Shown: piece after piece, positions 25,882-34,251 of the stretch
Numbering within the stretch: position 1 is the first letter of the stretch
Layout: every line of letters starts with the position of its first letter
Source: Subtercola frigoramans
GTDB taxonomy: Bacteria > Actinomycetota > Actinomycetes > Actinomycetales > Microbacteriaceae
Assembly: GCF_016907385.1 (NCBI RefSeq)
Contig: NZ_JAFBBU010000001.1
Coordinates: forward strand, 3,534,001-3,598,000
Reading direction: 5' to 3'
Length of the DNA: 64,000 nt
The notes under the pieces: model-generated
Seen by the model: the letters and a program-made list of their open reading frames with translations, nothing else
What the model was told of the DNA's origin: nothing
Databases searched by the model: none
Made by a program: the position numbers and the translations under genes

Positions 25882-26900
25882 GTGCGCGCCTTTGCTCTGG
25901 CACCGATGATGACAGCGAGTGCCAGCACCGCGCCCTGGATAAGGCTCGCAGACCACGTTGGCGCGCCGTTGAGAGTCAACCCGGTCTGCAGGACGATGAT
26001 CCACAGGACCCCCAGCACGGATCCACCGATTGTGAAGCCTGCAGTTCGCCCGAACGTGGCTCCCAGGAAGACTGCCGTGTACGTGCTGAGGATCAGGCTT
26101 CCAGCGATGTTTGGATAATAGGAATTCGCCCGCGACGTGAGTATCACCGCCGCCACCGATGCCAGCAGGGCCGAGATGATGAAACAGATGATCGTGATCC
26201 GGCGAACTCGCACACCGGCCAGATTGGAAGCCTGAGCGTTCCCCCCGATACTCTGTGCGTGTCGCCCGAAACGGGTGCCATGGAGACCCACAAAGCAGAG
26301 CAACGCAACGACGAGCACGAACCACACCGGCCAATGAAGTCCGAGGAAGGTACCGCTTGTCAATGCCCCGTACCCGGGCGGGATGTTCTGGTAGATCGTC
26401 TGATTGCCCGTGATCGCGAGCTCCAACCCGGTGAGCGCCGAGCCGACGGCAAGGGTGATGATGAACGAAGACGCTCGTCCGTAGGTCACGAGGAGACCAA
26501 CCACCGCACCGACGATCAGGCCGAGGGGAATCACGATGAGCGCAGCTACCACCCAGTTGACGCCCTGGTTAGCCATCAGGGTCACCGCGGCAGCGGATGC
26601 GAGCCCGAGCACCGCGGTGAAAGCAAGGTCGAACTGCCCGACAGAGAGCACGAAGGTCACACCGCACGCCAGAAGCAACGGTACAGCGGTCTGATCGAGG
26701 ATGTTCTGGATGTTCGCCACACTGTAGAAATTCGACGTCATCACCGAGAAGATCACGATCATGGCGATGAGCGATCCCGGCAGTACGAACCTGCCGAGCG
26801 CAGAAAGGATCTTCGTTCCGGATGAGTTCAGCTGCGACGACAGCCCGGGTGCGGGGTGAGCGCTGGTGGCAGCACTCACCCCGTGTTCAGACACCGTCAT
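25878..26900 (-). CDS. Sugar-type ABC transporter permease (RbsC-like)
   Basis: 340 residues from ATG 26900, overlapping the binding-protein stop (ATGA). About eight to ten membrane helices of the BPD_transp_2 fold, with LLACGVTFVLSVGQFDLAFTAVLGLASA (the conserved GxxDLS-like block, here GQFDLAF) and the cytoplasmic GRHAQSIGGNAQASNLAGVRV coupling loop. Forms the membrane channel with the ATPase at 24313 and receives substrate from the lipoprotein at 26900-27952. Probable ligands are sugars, polyols or autoinducer-like molecules; in this setting also aromatic glycosides. Confidence 0.92.
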   Translation of the reverse strand: MTVSEHGVSAATSAHPAPGLSSQLNSSGTKILSALGRFVLPGSLIAMIVIFSVMTSNFYSVANIQNILDQTAVPLLLACGVTFVLSVGQFDLAFTAVLGLASAAAVTLMANQGVNWVVAALIVIPLGLIVGAVVGLLVTYGRASSFIITLAVGSALTGLELAITGNQTIYQNIPPGYGALTSGTFLGLHWPVWFVLVVALLCFVGLHGTRFGRHAQSIGGNAQASNLAGVRVRRITIICFIISALLASVAAVILTSRANSYYPNIAGSLILSTYTAVFLGATFGRTAGFTIGGSVLGVLWIIVLQTGLTLNGAPTWSASLIQGAVLALAVIIGARAKART

Positions 26901-27952
26901 CAGGAATAGTCTTTCGTCCACTTGGCGACGAATTCGTTGATCTGCTCATCGGGATCGAAGTAGAACTTTCCCGTTGCGGGAGCATTGGAACTGTCGATGA
27001 CTGTGAATGTGTAGACGGACTGGTCGTTCGCCGTCGGGATGGCGGTGCCGTTCGCCTTGTGGGCGTAGATGGCATCGAGCGCGACCAGAACACCCCGGTC
27101 GGAGTTGGCCGCGCCAAGCACGAGATTCTTGTTGGTCTCGAAGAGCGCAAGCGAACTCAAGTTGTCGAAGCGCCCTGTCAACAGCACATCTTGACGCCCC
27201 ATCGACTGCAGGACGCGCTCCTGGATTGGCGGAGAGAAGTCACAGCAGCTCAGCATGATCTGGGTGTCGGGGTGAGCCTGGAGAATGTTCGACGTTGCGG
27301 TAGTGAACGAATTGACAACGTCTGCGGGGTCAGCGTCGGCGACTCCCTGGTAGTCGAAGCTTGCGCCGACCAGGTCGTCAGCAACACCCACAACGAACTC
27401 ATGGGCGGTGGCGACTGCAGGTACATCGACCGCGACGAATTTGGCGCCAGAAGGATACTTCTTCATCAGGTAGCCACTCATCGAATGGATATACCCGTCC
27501 GTGCTGGGACCAAAGATCGCCGTGTACAGGTGATTCGGGTCCGATGAGCCATAGGGAGCAGACACCACGGGGATCCCGGCAGCCTTCGCCTGCTCGATCT
27601 GTGGGGCGATGAGTGGAGCGTCGACAGCGATCGTGATGATGGCATCCACTCCCCGTGCGATGAAGTCCGTCATTGCCTGACTCATCACCGCTGGAGTGCC
27701 TTTGCCGTCTGTCACGACGGTTTTCCATCCCGCGGCTGTGTTCGCCTTTTCGATGGTTGCGGCAGACCGGACGACGCTTTCTGCGGCGGCGGTGATCTGC
27801 AATACACCGATCGTTCCCGTAGGGAGCTTGGTGAGCTCTGCTGACGGGCTGGAACTCGACTGAGAACTCGACGAGCCCCCGGTCGATGTGGTTGCACATG
27901 CGGTCAAGATAATCAGCAGTGGCACCAGTACCAGTGCCAGACGTTTGTTCAT
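26900..27952 (-). CDS. Sugar-type ABC transporter substrate-binding lipoprotein
   Basis: 350 residues from ATG 27952. Lipoprotein signal MNKRLALVLVPLLIILTAC with the lipidated C19, then a Ser/Thr-rich linker. The mature part is a periplasmic-binding type-I fold (LacI/RbsB-like), with TGTIGVLQITAAAESVVRS and 'FIARGVDAIITIAVDAPLI' typical of sugar receptors. It delivers ligand to the permease. The gene leads its operon and has two operator-like repeats 16-46 nt before its start, suggesting tight repression of the whole transporter. Confidence 0.92.
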   Translation of the reverse strand: MNKRLALVLVPLLIILTACATTSTGGSSSSQSSSSPSAELTKLPTGTIGVLQITAAAESVVRSAATIEKANTAAGWKTVVTDGKGTPAVMSQAMTDFIARGVDAIITIAVDAPLIAPQIEQAKAAGIPVVSAPYGSSDPNHLYTAIFGPSTDGYIHSMSGYLMKKYPSGAKFVAVDVPAVATAHEFVVGVADDLVGASFDYQGVADADPADVVNSFTTATSNILQAHPDTQIMLSCCDFSPPIQERVLQSMGRQDVLLTGRFDNLSSLALFETNKNLVLGAANSDRGVLVALDAIYAHKANGTAIPTANDQSVYTFTVIDSSNAPATGKFYFDPDEQINEFVAKWTKDYS

Positions 27953-27967
27953 TGAAATCTCCCTCTG

Positions 27968-27998
27968 TCGCACCTTTGCGACTGTCGCTTCTTTGCGA
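27968..27998. promoter_or_regulatory. Tandem operator TCGC[A/T]-N3-TTTGCGA before the ABC binding-protein gene
   Basis: TCGCACCTTTGCGA (27968-27981) and TCGCTTCTTTGCGA (27985-27998), 17 bp start to start, each an imperfect dyad. The same core is at 23489-23502 before the LysR gene. Location right before the ribosome site suggests a repressor site. Confidence 0.6.
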
Positions 27999-28035
27999 TT
28001 ACAGGGGGACTGCCATTGTTGGCGTCCCAGTTGAC

Positions 28036-28053
28036 GGGCCCTTGGCAGGGCCC
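28036..28053 (-). terminator. GGGCCC hairpin after the SnoaL-like gene
   Basis: GGGCCC (28036-28041), TTGGCA, GGGCCC (28048-28053). It lies 114 bp after the SnoaL-like gene in its direction of transcription and could end that transcript; the stem is only 6 bp and no T-run is visible. Confidence 0.3.
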
Positions 28054-28115
28054 GAGATGTCGATCAATCTATCCAGCACCCGATTCTGCCGGTGCGCTCA
28101 GCCGCGACCGCTTCC

Positions 28116-28129
28116 GTATCACGCGATAC
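28116..28129. promoter_or_regulatory. Dyad GTATC-ACGC-GATAC
   Basis: Arms GTATC (28116-28120) and GATAC (28125-28129). It follows the same spacing as the 15620 palindrome (GTATCG-GG-CGATAC) and lies in the promoter gap of the sugar-type ABC operon. Further CGATAC copies are at 28725 and 28746. Confidence 0.4.
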
Positions 28130-28166
28130 CGAAACATGCGCGAAGCGGCCGAAGGTGAAGCAGGCG

Positions 28167-28580
28167 TCAGACGCCCGCCAAGACCGCATTCAGCGCGTTG
28201 GCACCCACGCTGTCGAGGTACTCTTCGAAGCGGGTGATCGTGCCTTCGGCGTTCAACGTGACCCACATTGCGCACGGGATCTCCACCGTCGGCTGCCCGG
28301 GCGTTCTGAAGAACCATCGATAGCTTTGAACAAATCCGTTCGTGATGGTTTCGCATTCCTTCACGTCGATCTCGGCCGCGCAGCCTACGGCGTTGCAGGC
28401 TGCCCGAAGAGTGCCGAGGCCGGCAAGGAAGTCGTCCCGATTCTGTTCAATGCCGTCTGTGTTGTGCCACACGATCGATTCCGGCGCAAAAAGCGGCGCC
28501 ATGATCGTCGGTTCGAGGCTCTTCATGGCCTCGATCAGGACCTCAGCGGTCGCCAGTGACTTGCCGCGTTCGTCATTCAT
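28167..28580 (-). CDS. SnoaL-like (NTF2-fold) protein
   Basis: 137 residues from ATG 28580, behind a strong GGAGGAG site. One SnoaL/NTF2-like domain: about 12-60 helix region with AMKSLEPTIMAPLFAPESIVWHNTDG, then RDDFLAGLGTLRAAC and a C-terminal sheet with VEIPCAMWVTLNAEGTITRFEEYLDS. Such small cone-shaped proteins are polyketide cyclases, epoxide hydrolases, dehydratases or ketosteroid-isomerase relatives. The catalytic residues are not decided by sequence alone. It is flanked by the sugar-type ABC operon and a lipase-like gene, all on the minus strand but separated by gaps over 200 bp. Confidence 0.8.
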   Translation of the reverse strand: MNDERGKSLATAEVLIEAMKSLEPTIMAPLFAPESIVWHNTDGIEQNRDDFLAGLGTLRAACNAVGCAAEIDVKECETITNGFVQSYRWFFRTPGQPTVEIPCAMWVTLNAEGTITRFEEYLDSVGANALNAVLAGV

Positions 28581-28894
28581 TGTGTCTCCTCCATGTTTCA
28601 TTTGGTGAGGTCGCCTCCCCCTGGATTCGCGACTCATGGAGAGTCAAATCTGCGCAACCAAAGAGTGAAGGTACCTCACACCTCGGAAGCCTAGGACCGT
28701 CCCGCGAGATTACAGACGCGCTGCCGATACCGTTTCAATAGCGTGCGATACGTATATTCGTGCACGACCTACCGGAAGCTGCGGCGATAATGAACGTCGA
28801 AGGTCGATCCACCCATCGCGGGGCGATCGCGGTCAGGCGCAGAGCAGAAAGGCGCGGGGAGGTGATGAATGATCAGGTTGGAACCACGCCGCGA
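28581..28894. other. Gene-free gap (314 bp) upstream of the SnoaL-like gene
   Basis: No supported gene. It contains CGATAC at 28725 and 28746 (the second in the 8-bp palindrome ATACGTAT, 28748-28755), and a GGTGAGGT/ACCTCAC long-range inverted pair (near 28604 and 28671). A plus-strand frame from 28876 with a fair ribosome site runs into the lipase gene in antisense and is not accepted as a gene. Confidence 0.6.
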
Positions 28895-29827
28895 TCAGCC
28901 GATCACCCTCTTTACAAAGGAAACGATCTCGCCCGCCACGTCGTCGCGAATCGCGGGTTCGTTGTGGACTTCGTGACGGAATCCGGAGTAGACGCGTGTG
29001 CGAACATTGGTCGTGCCTGAGGCTACAAGCCGATTGGCAACGTGGTACGCACCCTCCCCATAGTTCGCCACCGGATCCTGGTCTCCGGCGAGAATCAAGA
29101 CCGGCAGATCGTTCCGGACGGCCGCGTACCAGTCGTCGGAGTTTGCTGTGTCATAGATTCCGATGAACCCCCGCAGGAAGCGTACTGACATCGGCACAGC
29201 GAAGTTGTTGAACGGGTCGGCCGCATGGTCGCGGACGACATCTGCGCTCAGTGCCACCCAGTCAAGGGGACCGGAACCCTGAGGGTACCGATCGATGAAG
29301 CCACGGAAGGCCTGTTCGAGCAGGAAGCCCGGTGCCGGCGCCATGGGATCTGGCTCGGCAGCCAGGGCGCGCCGATCGACGACCTTGTCGACGCTCTCGA
29401 TCTGCGCCGCGATCCCGCCGAGGATCAGGCCGTCGATCACACTGCCGACGCTTGCGGCGAACACCCGAGCGATCATCGATCCCCAGGAATGTCCGAACAC
29501 GACGTACGGAAGATCAGGGTGCAGTTCGCGAACGAGACCGTGCAGCGTCCGTTCGTCTGCCACCACTGTGGCCTCCGCGTCCTCGCCCGCATCAGCCCAC
29601 ACACCCGAGACGGCAGCGGTGCGACCATGACCGGCGTGGTCGTCTGCGGCCACGACGAATCCAGCGTCGAGAAGGATCTCGATCAATCTCAGGTACCTGC
29701 GCGAATGCTCACCGAGGCCGTGCACAACATGCACGATGGCGCGCGCCGGAACAACTGGTTCATAGATCCAGGATTGGATCACATCGCGTCCGTTGTGCGA
29801 TGCAAACTCGACCTCGCGGATAGCCAC
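28895..29827 (-). CDS. Alpha/beta hydrolase, monoacylglycerol-lipase-like (serine aminopeptidase S33 fold)
   Basis: 310 residues from ATG 29827. Nucleophile Ser114 in FGHSWGSMIA, acid D251 in LAGDQDPVANYG, His285 in SGFRHEVHNE; HVVHGLGEHSRRY at 33-45 is the oxyanion-hole motif characteristic of the monoglyceride-lipase/lysophospholipase group. Substrate is probably a monoester of a long or aromatic acid. No signal peptide, so cytoplasmic. It stands alone between the SnoaL-like gene and a 418-bp gap. It is a different family branch from the C-C hydrolase at 19244. Confidence 0.85.
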   Translation of the reverse strand: MAIREVEFASHNGRDVIQSWIYEPVVPARAIVHVVHGLGEHSRRYLRLIEILLDAGFVVAADDHAGHGRTAAVSGVWADAGEDAEATVVADERTLHGLVRELHPDLPYVVFGHSWGSMIARVFAASVGSVIDGLILGGIAAQIESVDKVVDRRALAAEPDPMAPAPGFLLEQAFRGFIDRYPQGSGPLDWVALSADVVRDHAADPFNNFAVPMSVRFLRGFIGIYDTANSDDWYAAVRNDLPVLILAGDQDPVANYGEGAYHVANRLVASGTTNVRTRVYSGFRHEVHNEPAIRDDVAGEIVSFVKRVIG

Positions 29828-30134
29828 TATCGTTTCTCCTTACTTCAGTTCGACAGCATCGACGGTCACCATTGTCGACGTCGACCACCTTTGGTGCGCT
29901 GCCGGGCTCACTGTTGGCTCTGGTCCGTGTAACGACCCACAGCAAGTGGCTGCGAGAGCATCGTCACGTACCCCCCGACGGTCGGCACTTCCGAGCATCC
30001 TGTAAACGTACCCCGGTCGATGGCTGGTTGGCAGCCCGAAACGTAGGTACCGCCGAGGGAGTGGGATTGGATGGTTGGCATGGCCGGGCAGGGCCCTCTC
30101 TACTGGTGAAGATGCGTGGTGGGCATCGGGAATC

Positions 30135-30170
30135 GAGGGGAGACGCGGGTTCCGCCGCGCGTCTCCCCTC
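30135..30170. terminator. Perfect 13-bp hairpin after the SGNH/LIV operon
   Basis: GAGGGGAGACGCG (30135-30147), 10-nt loop, CGCGTCTCCCCTC (30158-30170). It lies 76 bp after the SGNH stop in the direction of that operon. The stem is very stable; no clear T-run is seen on either side, so it may act with a protein factor. Confidence 0.7.
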
Positions 30171-30172
30171 TT

Positions 30173-30204
30173 GCTCATTCCAGACGTGGACTTCCGGAAT
30201 GAGC
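30173..30204. terminator. Second inverted repeat GCTCATTCC / GGAATGAGC
   Basis: 9-bp perfect arms (30173-30181 and 30196-30204) with a 14-nt loop, 2 bp from the 13-bp hairpin. Tandem hairpins are a common way to strengthen termination of an operon. Confidence 0.5.
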
Positions 30205-30245
30205 GGCTCATGGACTCTCGGAGGAGCAGGCCGAGAACGAAATGA

Positions 30246-30902
30246 CTAGATCAGTTCTCGTATCTTCTGCGCCACGGCCCGGCCGAGAATGGTGTTGCTT
30301 TCAGCGCTGAGATGGATGCCGTCGACACCATCAGTGCAGATGTGCGCCCCGGCATCGAGCCAGGCAACACCTGCGAACGATGCCAGTGCTGCATACAGCG
30401 CAGGCAGTTGTTCGGTCTTCGCTTGAGCGCCCGCGAACATCTCACCGAACCAGGGGTGGGGTATCGTGCCCAGGCGCGGGGGCGCGACGACCACCACGCG
30501 GGGCGCAGGGTAGAGCGTGCCGACGCCGCCACCCGAACCCTGGACCTGCCCGACGAGTTCTGCCATTCCGTAGGCGATCTCATAGGCGGTTCTGTTGTAG
30601 ATGGGTTTCGTATCATTCGTACCAAGCAGCAGCACGACGAAATCGAGTGGCAGGTGGCTGGCAAGCGCCGTGGGCAAGTAGCGCGCGCCGTTCAGACGAC
30701 CGTCCACCGGGTCGTCGACGTTCGTCGTGCGGGACGACAACCCTTCTTCGATTATCTCGTAGCCGTCGCCGAGATCATCGAGCATCGCGCCAGTCCAGCG
30801 CTGGTTGATGGGGTACCGCGATGTCGGGGCTCCTTCATTGGTGGGAATCCACCCCCAGGTGAGGGAATCGCCGAAGCAGAGAATTCTCTTGGTCGTTGTC
30901 AC
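30246..30902 (-). CDS. SGNH/GDSL-type hydrolase
   Basis: 218 residues from GTG 30902, preceded by AGAAAGAG; an ATG at 30941 would add 13 residues. Four blocks of the SGNH fold are present: FGDSLTWGW with Ser13 (I), a Gly in block II, LLLGTNDTK (III) and DGIHLSAES (V) with the Asp-His pair. Acts on acyl or aryl esters; no signal peptide, so intracellular. It is the last gene of the LIV-type ABC operon (90 bp after livF), suggesting that the imported ligand is an ester or is deacylated on entry. Closest in layout to arylesterase-like 'GDSL' proteins. Confidence 0.88.
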   Translation of the reverse strand: MTTTKRILCFGDSLTWGWIPTNEGAPTSRYPINQRWTGAMLDDLGDGYEIIEEGLSSRTTNVDDPVDGRLNGARYLPTALASHLPLDFVVLLLGTNDTKPIYNRTAYEIAYGMAELVGQVQGSGGGVGTLYPAPRVVVVAPPRLGTIPHPWFGEMFAGAQAKTEQLPALYAALASFAGVAWLDAGAHICTDGVDGIHLSAESNTILGRAVAQKIRELI

Positions 30903-30992
30903 TGGTCTCTCTTTCTGATGGTTTTGTCGCGGAATGCTCATGGATAGCCGACGAATTACGGAATAGTCTCGCTTCGGCAGCGCCCTGGCTCG

Positions 30993-31694
30993 TCACCCCA
31001 GATAGGCGTCAGAGAGAAGGTCACTGGCCACGAGATTCGCGATGGTGTCGTGCCCGACGACCCTCCCCTCTGCCAGGACGTAGACAGAGGAACACAGATG
31101 CTGCACCAGACTCGTGTTCTGTTCGACGAGGAGAACAGTCAGCCCGCTCCGTGCGACGCCTTCCAGCAGCTCGCGCACTTCGTGGACCGCGACCGGAGAA
31201 AGGCCGCTCGACGGCTCGTCGAGCATGATGAGCCGGGGCTCGGACATCAGGGCTCGTGAGATCGCGACCAACTGCTGCTGGCCGCCACTCAATCGACCCG
31301 CGGGTTCCCTGCTGCGCTGACCCAGCCAGGGAGTTCGCTCGTAGACTTCTGCGAGGCGTTGACGAGCAACTCGCGGCTTTTCCTGGGCGGCACCGAGCAG
31401 GAGGTTGTCTTCGATCGACATGCTCGCGAACAGCCGCCGATCCTGTGGGCAGAGTGCGATTCCCGATCGAACAATATCCCTCGTGTCAGACGAAGAGATG
31501 TCTGTGCCATCGAGAACGAGCTTCCCGGTGCGGCTCACCGCATGCATGATGCCCATCAGGAGCGAGGTCTTGCCTGCCCCGTTGGCACCCAAGACTCCCG
31601 TGACCTCACCGGACGCGACGCCCAGCTCGACTCCCCGGACTGCTGTCACGGCACCGTAGGTCACGCGCAGATCGGTGATTGTGAGAAGTTCCAT
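30993..31694 (-). CDS. livF: LIV-type ABC transporter ATPase, LivF-like (first copy)
   Basis: 233 residues. Walker A GANGAGKTS (36-44), canonical signature LSGGQQQLVAIS, Walker B RLIMLDEPSSGLSP, and switch His in the VLLVEQNTSL segment is replaced by Q/N as is normal for LivF. Drives the HAAT-family importer with LivG. Separated from livG by 3 bp and followed 90 bp later by the SGNH hydrolase gene. Confidence 0.93.
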   Translation of the reverse strand: MELLTITDLRVTYGAVTAVRGVELGVASGEVTGVLGANGAGKTSLLMGIMHAVSRTGKLVLDGTDISSSDTRDIVRSGIALCPQDRRLFASMSIEDNLLLGAAQEKPRVARQRLAEVYERTPWLGQRSREPAGRLSGGQQQLVAISRALMSEPRLIMLDEPSSGLSPVAVHEVRELLEGVARSGLTVLLVEQNTSLVQHLCSSVYVLAEGRVVGHDTIANLVASDLLSDAYLG

Positions 31695-31697
31695 CGG

Positions 31698-32399
31698 TCA
31701 GTCTCCCAAATAGGCAGCGACTACTGCCGGGTCATTGCGAACGTATTGCGGTGTACCCTCCGAGAGGACCTTGCCCGACGCCATGACGAGAACGCTGTCG
31801 GCCAACGGCATCAGGAACCGCATATTGTGCTCGACGACGATGACCGTGGTTCCGAGTTCTGAACTCGCAACGCGGATGACGCTCTGAAGTCGATCTGCCT
31901 CTTCGATGTCCATTCCGACGGCCGGCTCATCGAGAAGCAGAAGCTCTGGGTGGGTGGCGAGTGCCGAAGCGACCATCACCATCCGCTGGATCGCGCTGGG
32001 CAGGGATCCTGTGAGCCTGTCCAGCGTGTCAGTGATTCCCACGAGCTCGGCGATCTCGGCCGGTGTCCGCGGTCCACGTCGCGCGCCCGAAGCGAGCTCC
32101 AAAGTGCTGCGAACGGTCCAGTCCCGCATCAGTCGAGTCGACTGGAACGTGCGCGCGATTCCCCGACGCACCTTGCGATGAGCAGTGAAGGCGGTCACGT
32201 CGGTGCCGTCGAGCGAGACATGACCAGAGGACGGCCGGGAAGTGCCAGCGATCATGTTGAGCAGGGTTGTCTTGCCCGAGCCATTCGGACCGATCAGCCC
32301 CAGGACCTTCCCGCGGTCCAGCGAGAAGTCGACCCCGTCGACCGCGTGGACTCCACCGAAGACCTTCGACAGGGCCTTCACCTCGAGTAGGACTGTCAT
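31698..32399 (-). CDS. livG: LIV-type ABC transporter ATPase, LivG-like (first copy)
   Basis: 233 residues. Walker A GPNGSGKTT (36-44), HRKVRRGIARTFQSTRLM Q-loop, Walker B LLLLDEPAVGMD and VVEHNMRFL with the switch His. The usual LSGGQ signature is replaced by LPSAIQRMVMVASAL, an unusual form. Start ATG 32399 overlaps livM by 4 nt. Cytoplasmic energiser of the importer. Confidence 0.92.
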   Translation of the reverse strand: MTVLLEVKALSKVFGGVHAVDGVDFSLDRGKVLGLIGPNGSGKTTLLNMIAGTSRPSSGHVSLDGTDVTAFTAHRKVRRGIARTFQSTRLMRDWTVRSTLELASGARRGPRTPAEIAELVGITDTLDRLTGSLPSAIQRMVMVASALATHPELLLLDEPAVGMDIEEADRLQSVIRVASSELGTTVIVVEHNMRFLMPLADSVLVMASGKVLSEGTPQYVRNDPAVVAAYLGD

Positions 32400-33385
32400 T
32401 TGGTGACCAGCTTTCGAGAGTGGACACGGCGCATCACGAGTTCAAGGGAACCGATGATCCCACCGGGCATCAGGAGAGTGATCAGAATGAACACGACACC
32501 GAGGACGATCTGACTCACACCGGGCTGCAGATGCAGAAGCTGGGAGAACCCGACGACGATGACTGCGCCGACGATCGGCGTGAACAGCCGACCGTAGCCC
32601 CCGACGCCGATCGCCACGAACATCAGAAACCCCTGCATGAAGGTGAATTGTGACGGCGCGACGACACCGTTGTACTGGGCAAGGAGAATTCCGCCCCACG
32701 CCCCGAAGAAGGCAGACAGGATCACTGCTATCGCCTTCGTGCGTGCCGTGGGAACGCCCAGGTGTTCGGCGAGATCTTCATCGGAACGCACCGATCTCAG
32801 CCGATTTCCGACCGCCGAGCGGGAGATCGCGTCGAAGATGAGCAGTGCGGCGACCAACGAAACGACCATCGTGATGAGAAGCGTTCGTAATGGAAGCCCC
32901 AGGCCGACAGGCAGACCATTTGGGCCGCCGGTGACCTGGGCTTCGTTGGAGAACACGAGGGCAGTCACAGCGCCGAAGAACAATGTACCGATCGAGAAGT
33001 ACTGGCCACGGGTGCGACTGAATACGACAGCCACCAGGAATCCGACACCCGTTGTAGCCACCAGGGCGACGACGGCTGCCGAGATGAAAGACCAGCCTGC
33101 ATTGAACAGGATCGATGAGACATATGCGCCGATTCCGAAGAATGCGCCCTGAGCAATGCTCGGGTAGCCTCCCAGCCCCTGAACGATGTTCAGCCCTGTG
33201 AGCGAGATCGCCCACGCAACGACGAGCACAGCCACCAATCCCTGGTCGCCGCGCAGCAAAGTGACCGCGAGGTACGCCAGAACTCCGACGATGACGATGG
33301 CGATCGTGCTGGTGGAGCGTTCCCGCAGGCGTGCCCGGCGCGAACTCGGTGTCGCGGTCACCGTCGAGGCATCTTTCACGAGCAT
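32396..33385 (-). CDS. livM: LIV-type ABC transporter permease, LivM-like (first copy)
   Basis: 329 residues from ATG 33385, starting 2 bp after the livH stop. About nine membrane helices; conserved GLGGYPSIAQGAFFGIGAYV (the LivM S-x-G-x-x-x-F-GxGAY block) and the cytoplasmic EDLAEHLGVPTARTKAIAVILSAFFGAWGG coupling region are visible. The first 25 residues are basic and cytoplasmic. Partner of LivH. Confidence 0.93.
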   Translation of the reverse strand: MLVKDASTVTATPSSRRARLRERSTSTIAIVIVGVLAYLAVTLLRGDQGLVAVLVVAWAISLTGLNIVQGLGGYPSIAQGAFFGIGAYVSSILFNAGWSFISAAVVALVATTGVGFLVAVVFSRTRGQYFSIGTLFFGAVTALVFSNEAQVTGGPNGLPVGLGLPLRTLLITMVVSLVAALLIFDAISRSAVGNRLRSVRSDEDLAEHLGVPTARTKAIAVILSAFFGAWGGILLAQYNGVVAPSQFTFMQGFLMFVAIGVGGYGRLFTPIVGAVIVVGFSQLLHLQPGVSQIVLGVVFILITLLMPGGIIGSLELVMRRVHSRKLVTK

Positions 33386-33386
33386 G

Positions 33387-34247
33387 TCAACCAACCCTCT
33401 GTCCGTTCACCGAGCGAATCCCGGATGGCCGGAAGACGAGCACCAACACCAGGAGCAGGAACCCGAACGCCGTCTCGTACGCAGCGCTCACAAGCGTCGC
33501 CCCAAAGCTCTGGATGACTCCGAGTCCAAGGCCCCCGATCACGGCCCCGGGCACACTGCCCAGGCCTCCGATGATCACGACGACGAACCCGCTCAACAGC
33601 AACGTGTCGGCCATGTACGGCGAGACCTGGTACGTAGGCGCGAAGGCCACAGCCGCCAGGCCGCTGATGACGCCAGCGATGAAGAAGGCGATCGTGATCT
33701 GCCGCCCGACCGACAGCCCGAGGATGACCGCTGCTCCTCTGTCTTGCGCAACGGCCCGGATGGATCGGCCGAACGACGTCTTGCTCAGAATGACCGTCAG
33801 AGCAGCCGTGACGACGAGCATCACAATGATCACGACGACCTTCACCCCGGACAGGCTGACGTCGCCGAGGCGCACGACCCAGGTCGAGTACGGAGTGTTG
33901 AGCGCCTTTCCTTCACCTCCCCAGATCACGAGAGCCACGTTCTGCAGAATAAGTGACAGCCCGAGGGCGATCGCCGGGGCGGCGGCCGGCTTCTCCCTGA
34001 TCCACCGGTAGGCGCCCACCTCGGTCAGCACCGACAGCCCGCCTGCAATGAGCACTGCAGCGATGACCGCCACGACATAGGGAGCGCCAGCTGTCTGGAT
34101 CGCCCATGCGGTGTAGGCGGAGAGCACCATCACCCCAGCCTGCGCGAAGTTCGGTACGCCCATCACGCCGTACACCAGGGTCAGACCAAGAGCGACCAGC
34201 ACGAAGAGACTGCCGAGGAAGAGCCCGTTGGCGAGAGTCTGGACCAT
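33387..34247 (-). CDS. livH: LIV-type ABC transporter permease, LivH-like (first copy)
   Basis: 286 residues, eight or so helices. GLFLGSLFVLVALGLTLVYGVMGVPNFAQAGVMVLSAY is the family N-terminal block and IRAVAQDRGAAVILGL the EAA-like coupling loop; VVIIGGLGSVPGAVIGGLGLGV is near the C terminus. Stands 4 bp after the binding-protein stop in the operon order binding protein, livH, livM, livG, livF, SGNH. Confidence 0.93.
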   Translation of the reverse strand: MVQTLANGLFLGSLFVLVALGLTLVYGVMGVPNFAQAGVMVLSAYTAWAIQTAGAPYVVAVIAAVLIAGGLSVLTEVGAYRWIREKPAAAPAIALGLSLILQNVALVIWGGEGKALNTPYSTWVVRLGDVSLSGVKVVVIIVMLVVTAALTVILSKTSFGRSIRAVAQDRGAAVILGLSVGRQITIAFFIAGVISGLAAVAFAPTYQVSPYMADTLLLSGFVVVIIGGLGSVPGAVIGGLGLGVIQSFGATLVSAAYETAFGFLLLVLVLVFRPSGIRSVNGQRVG

Positions 34248-34251
34248 CGTC

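Larger units (their letters stand above)
29828..30245. other. Gene-free gap (418 bp) with two hairpins
   Basis: No supported gene. The right half holds the two inverted repeats listed separately (30135-30170 and 30173-30204), which would end the LIV-SGNH operon arriving from the right; the left half must hold the promoter of the lipase-like gene, but no convincing -10/-35 pair is apparent. Confidence 0.6.

Noticed and set aside
28876..29020. Small plus-strand frame with a GGGGAGG ribosome-like site
   Set aside because: It quickly enters the lipase gene antisense and has no recognisable features; the ribosome-like site alone is weak evidence.
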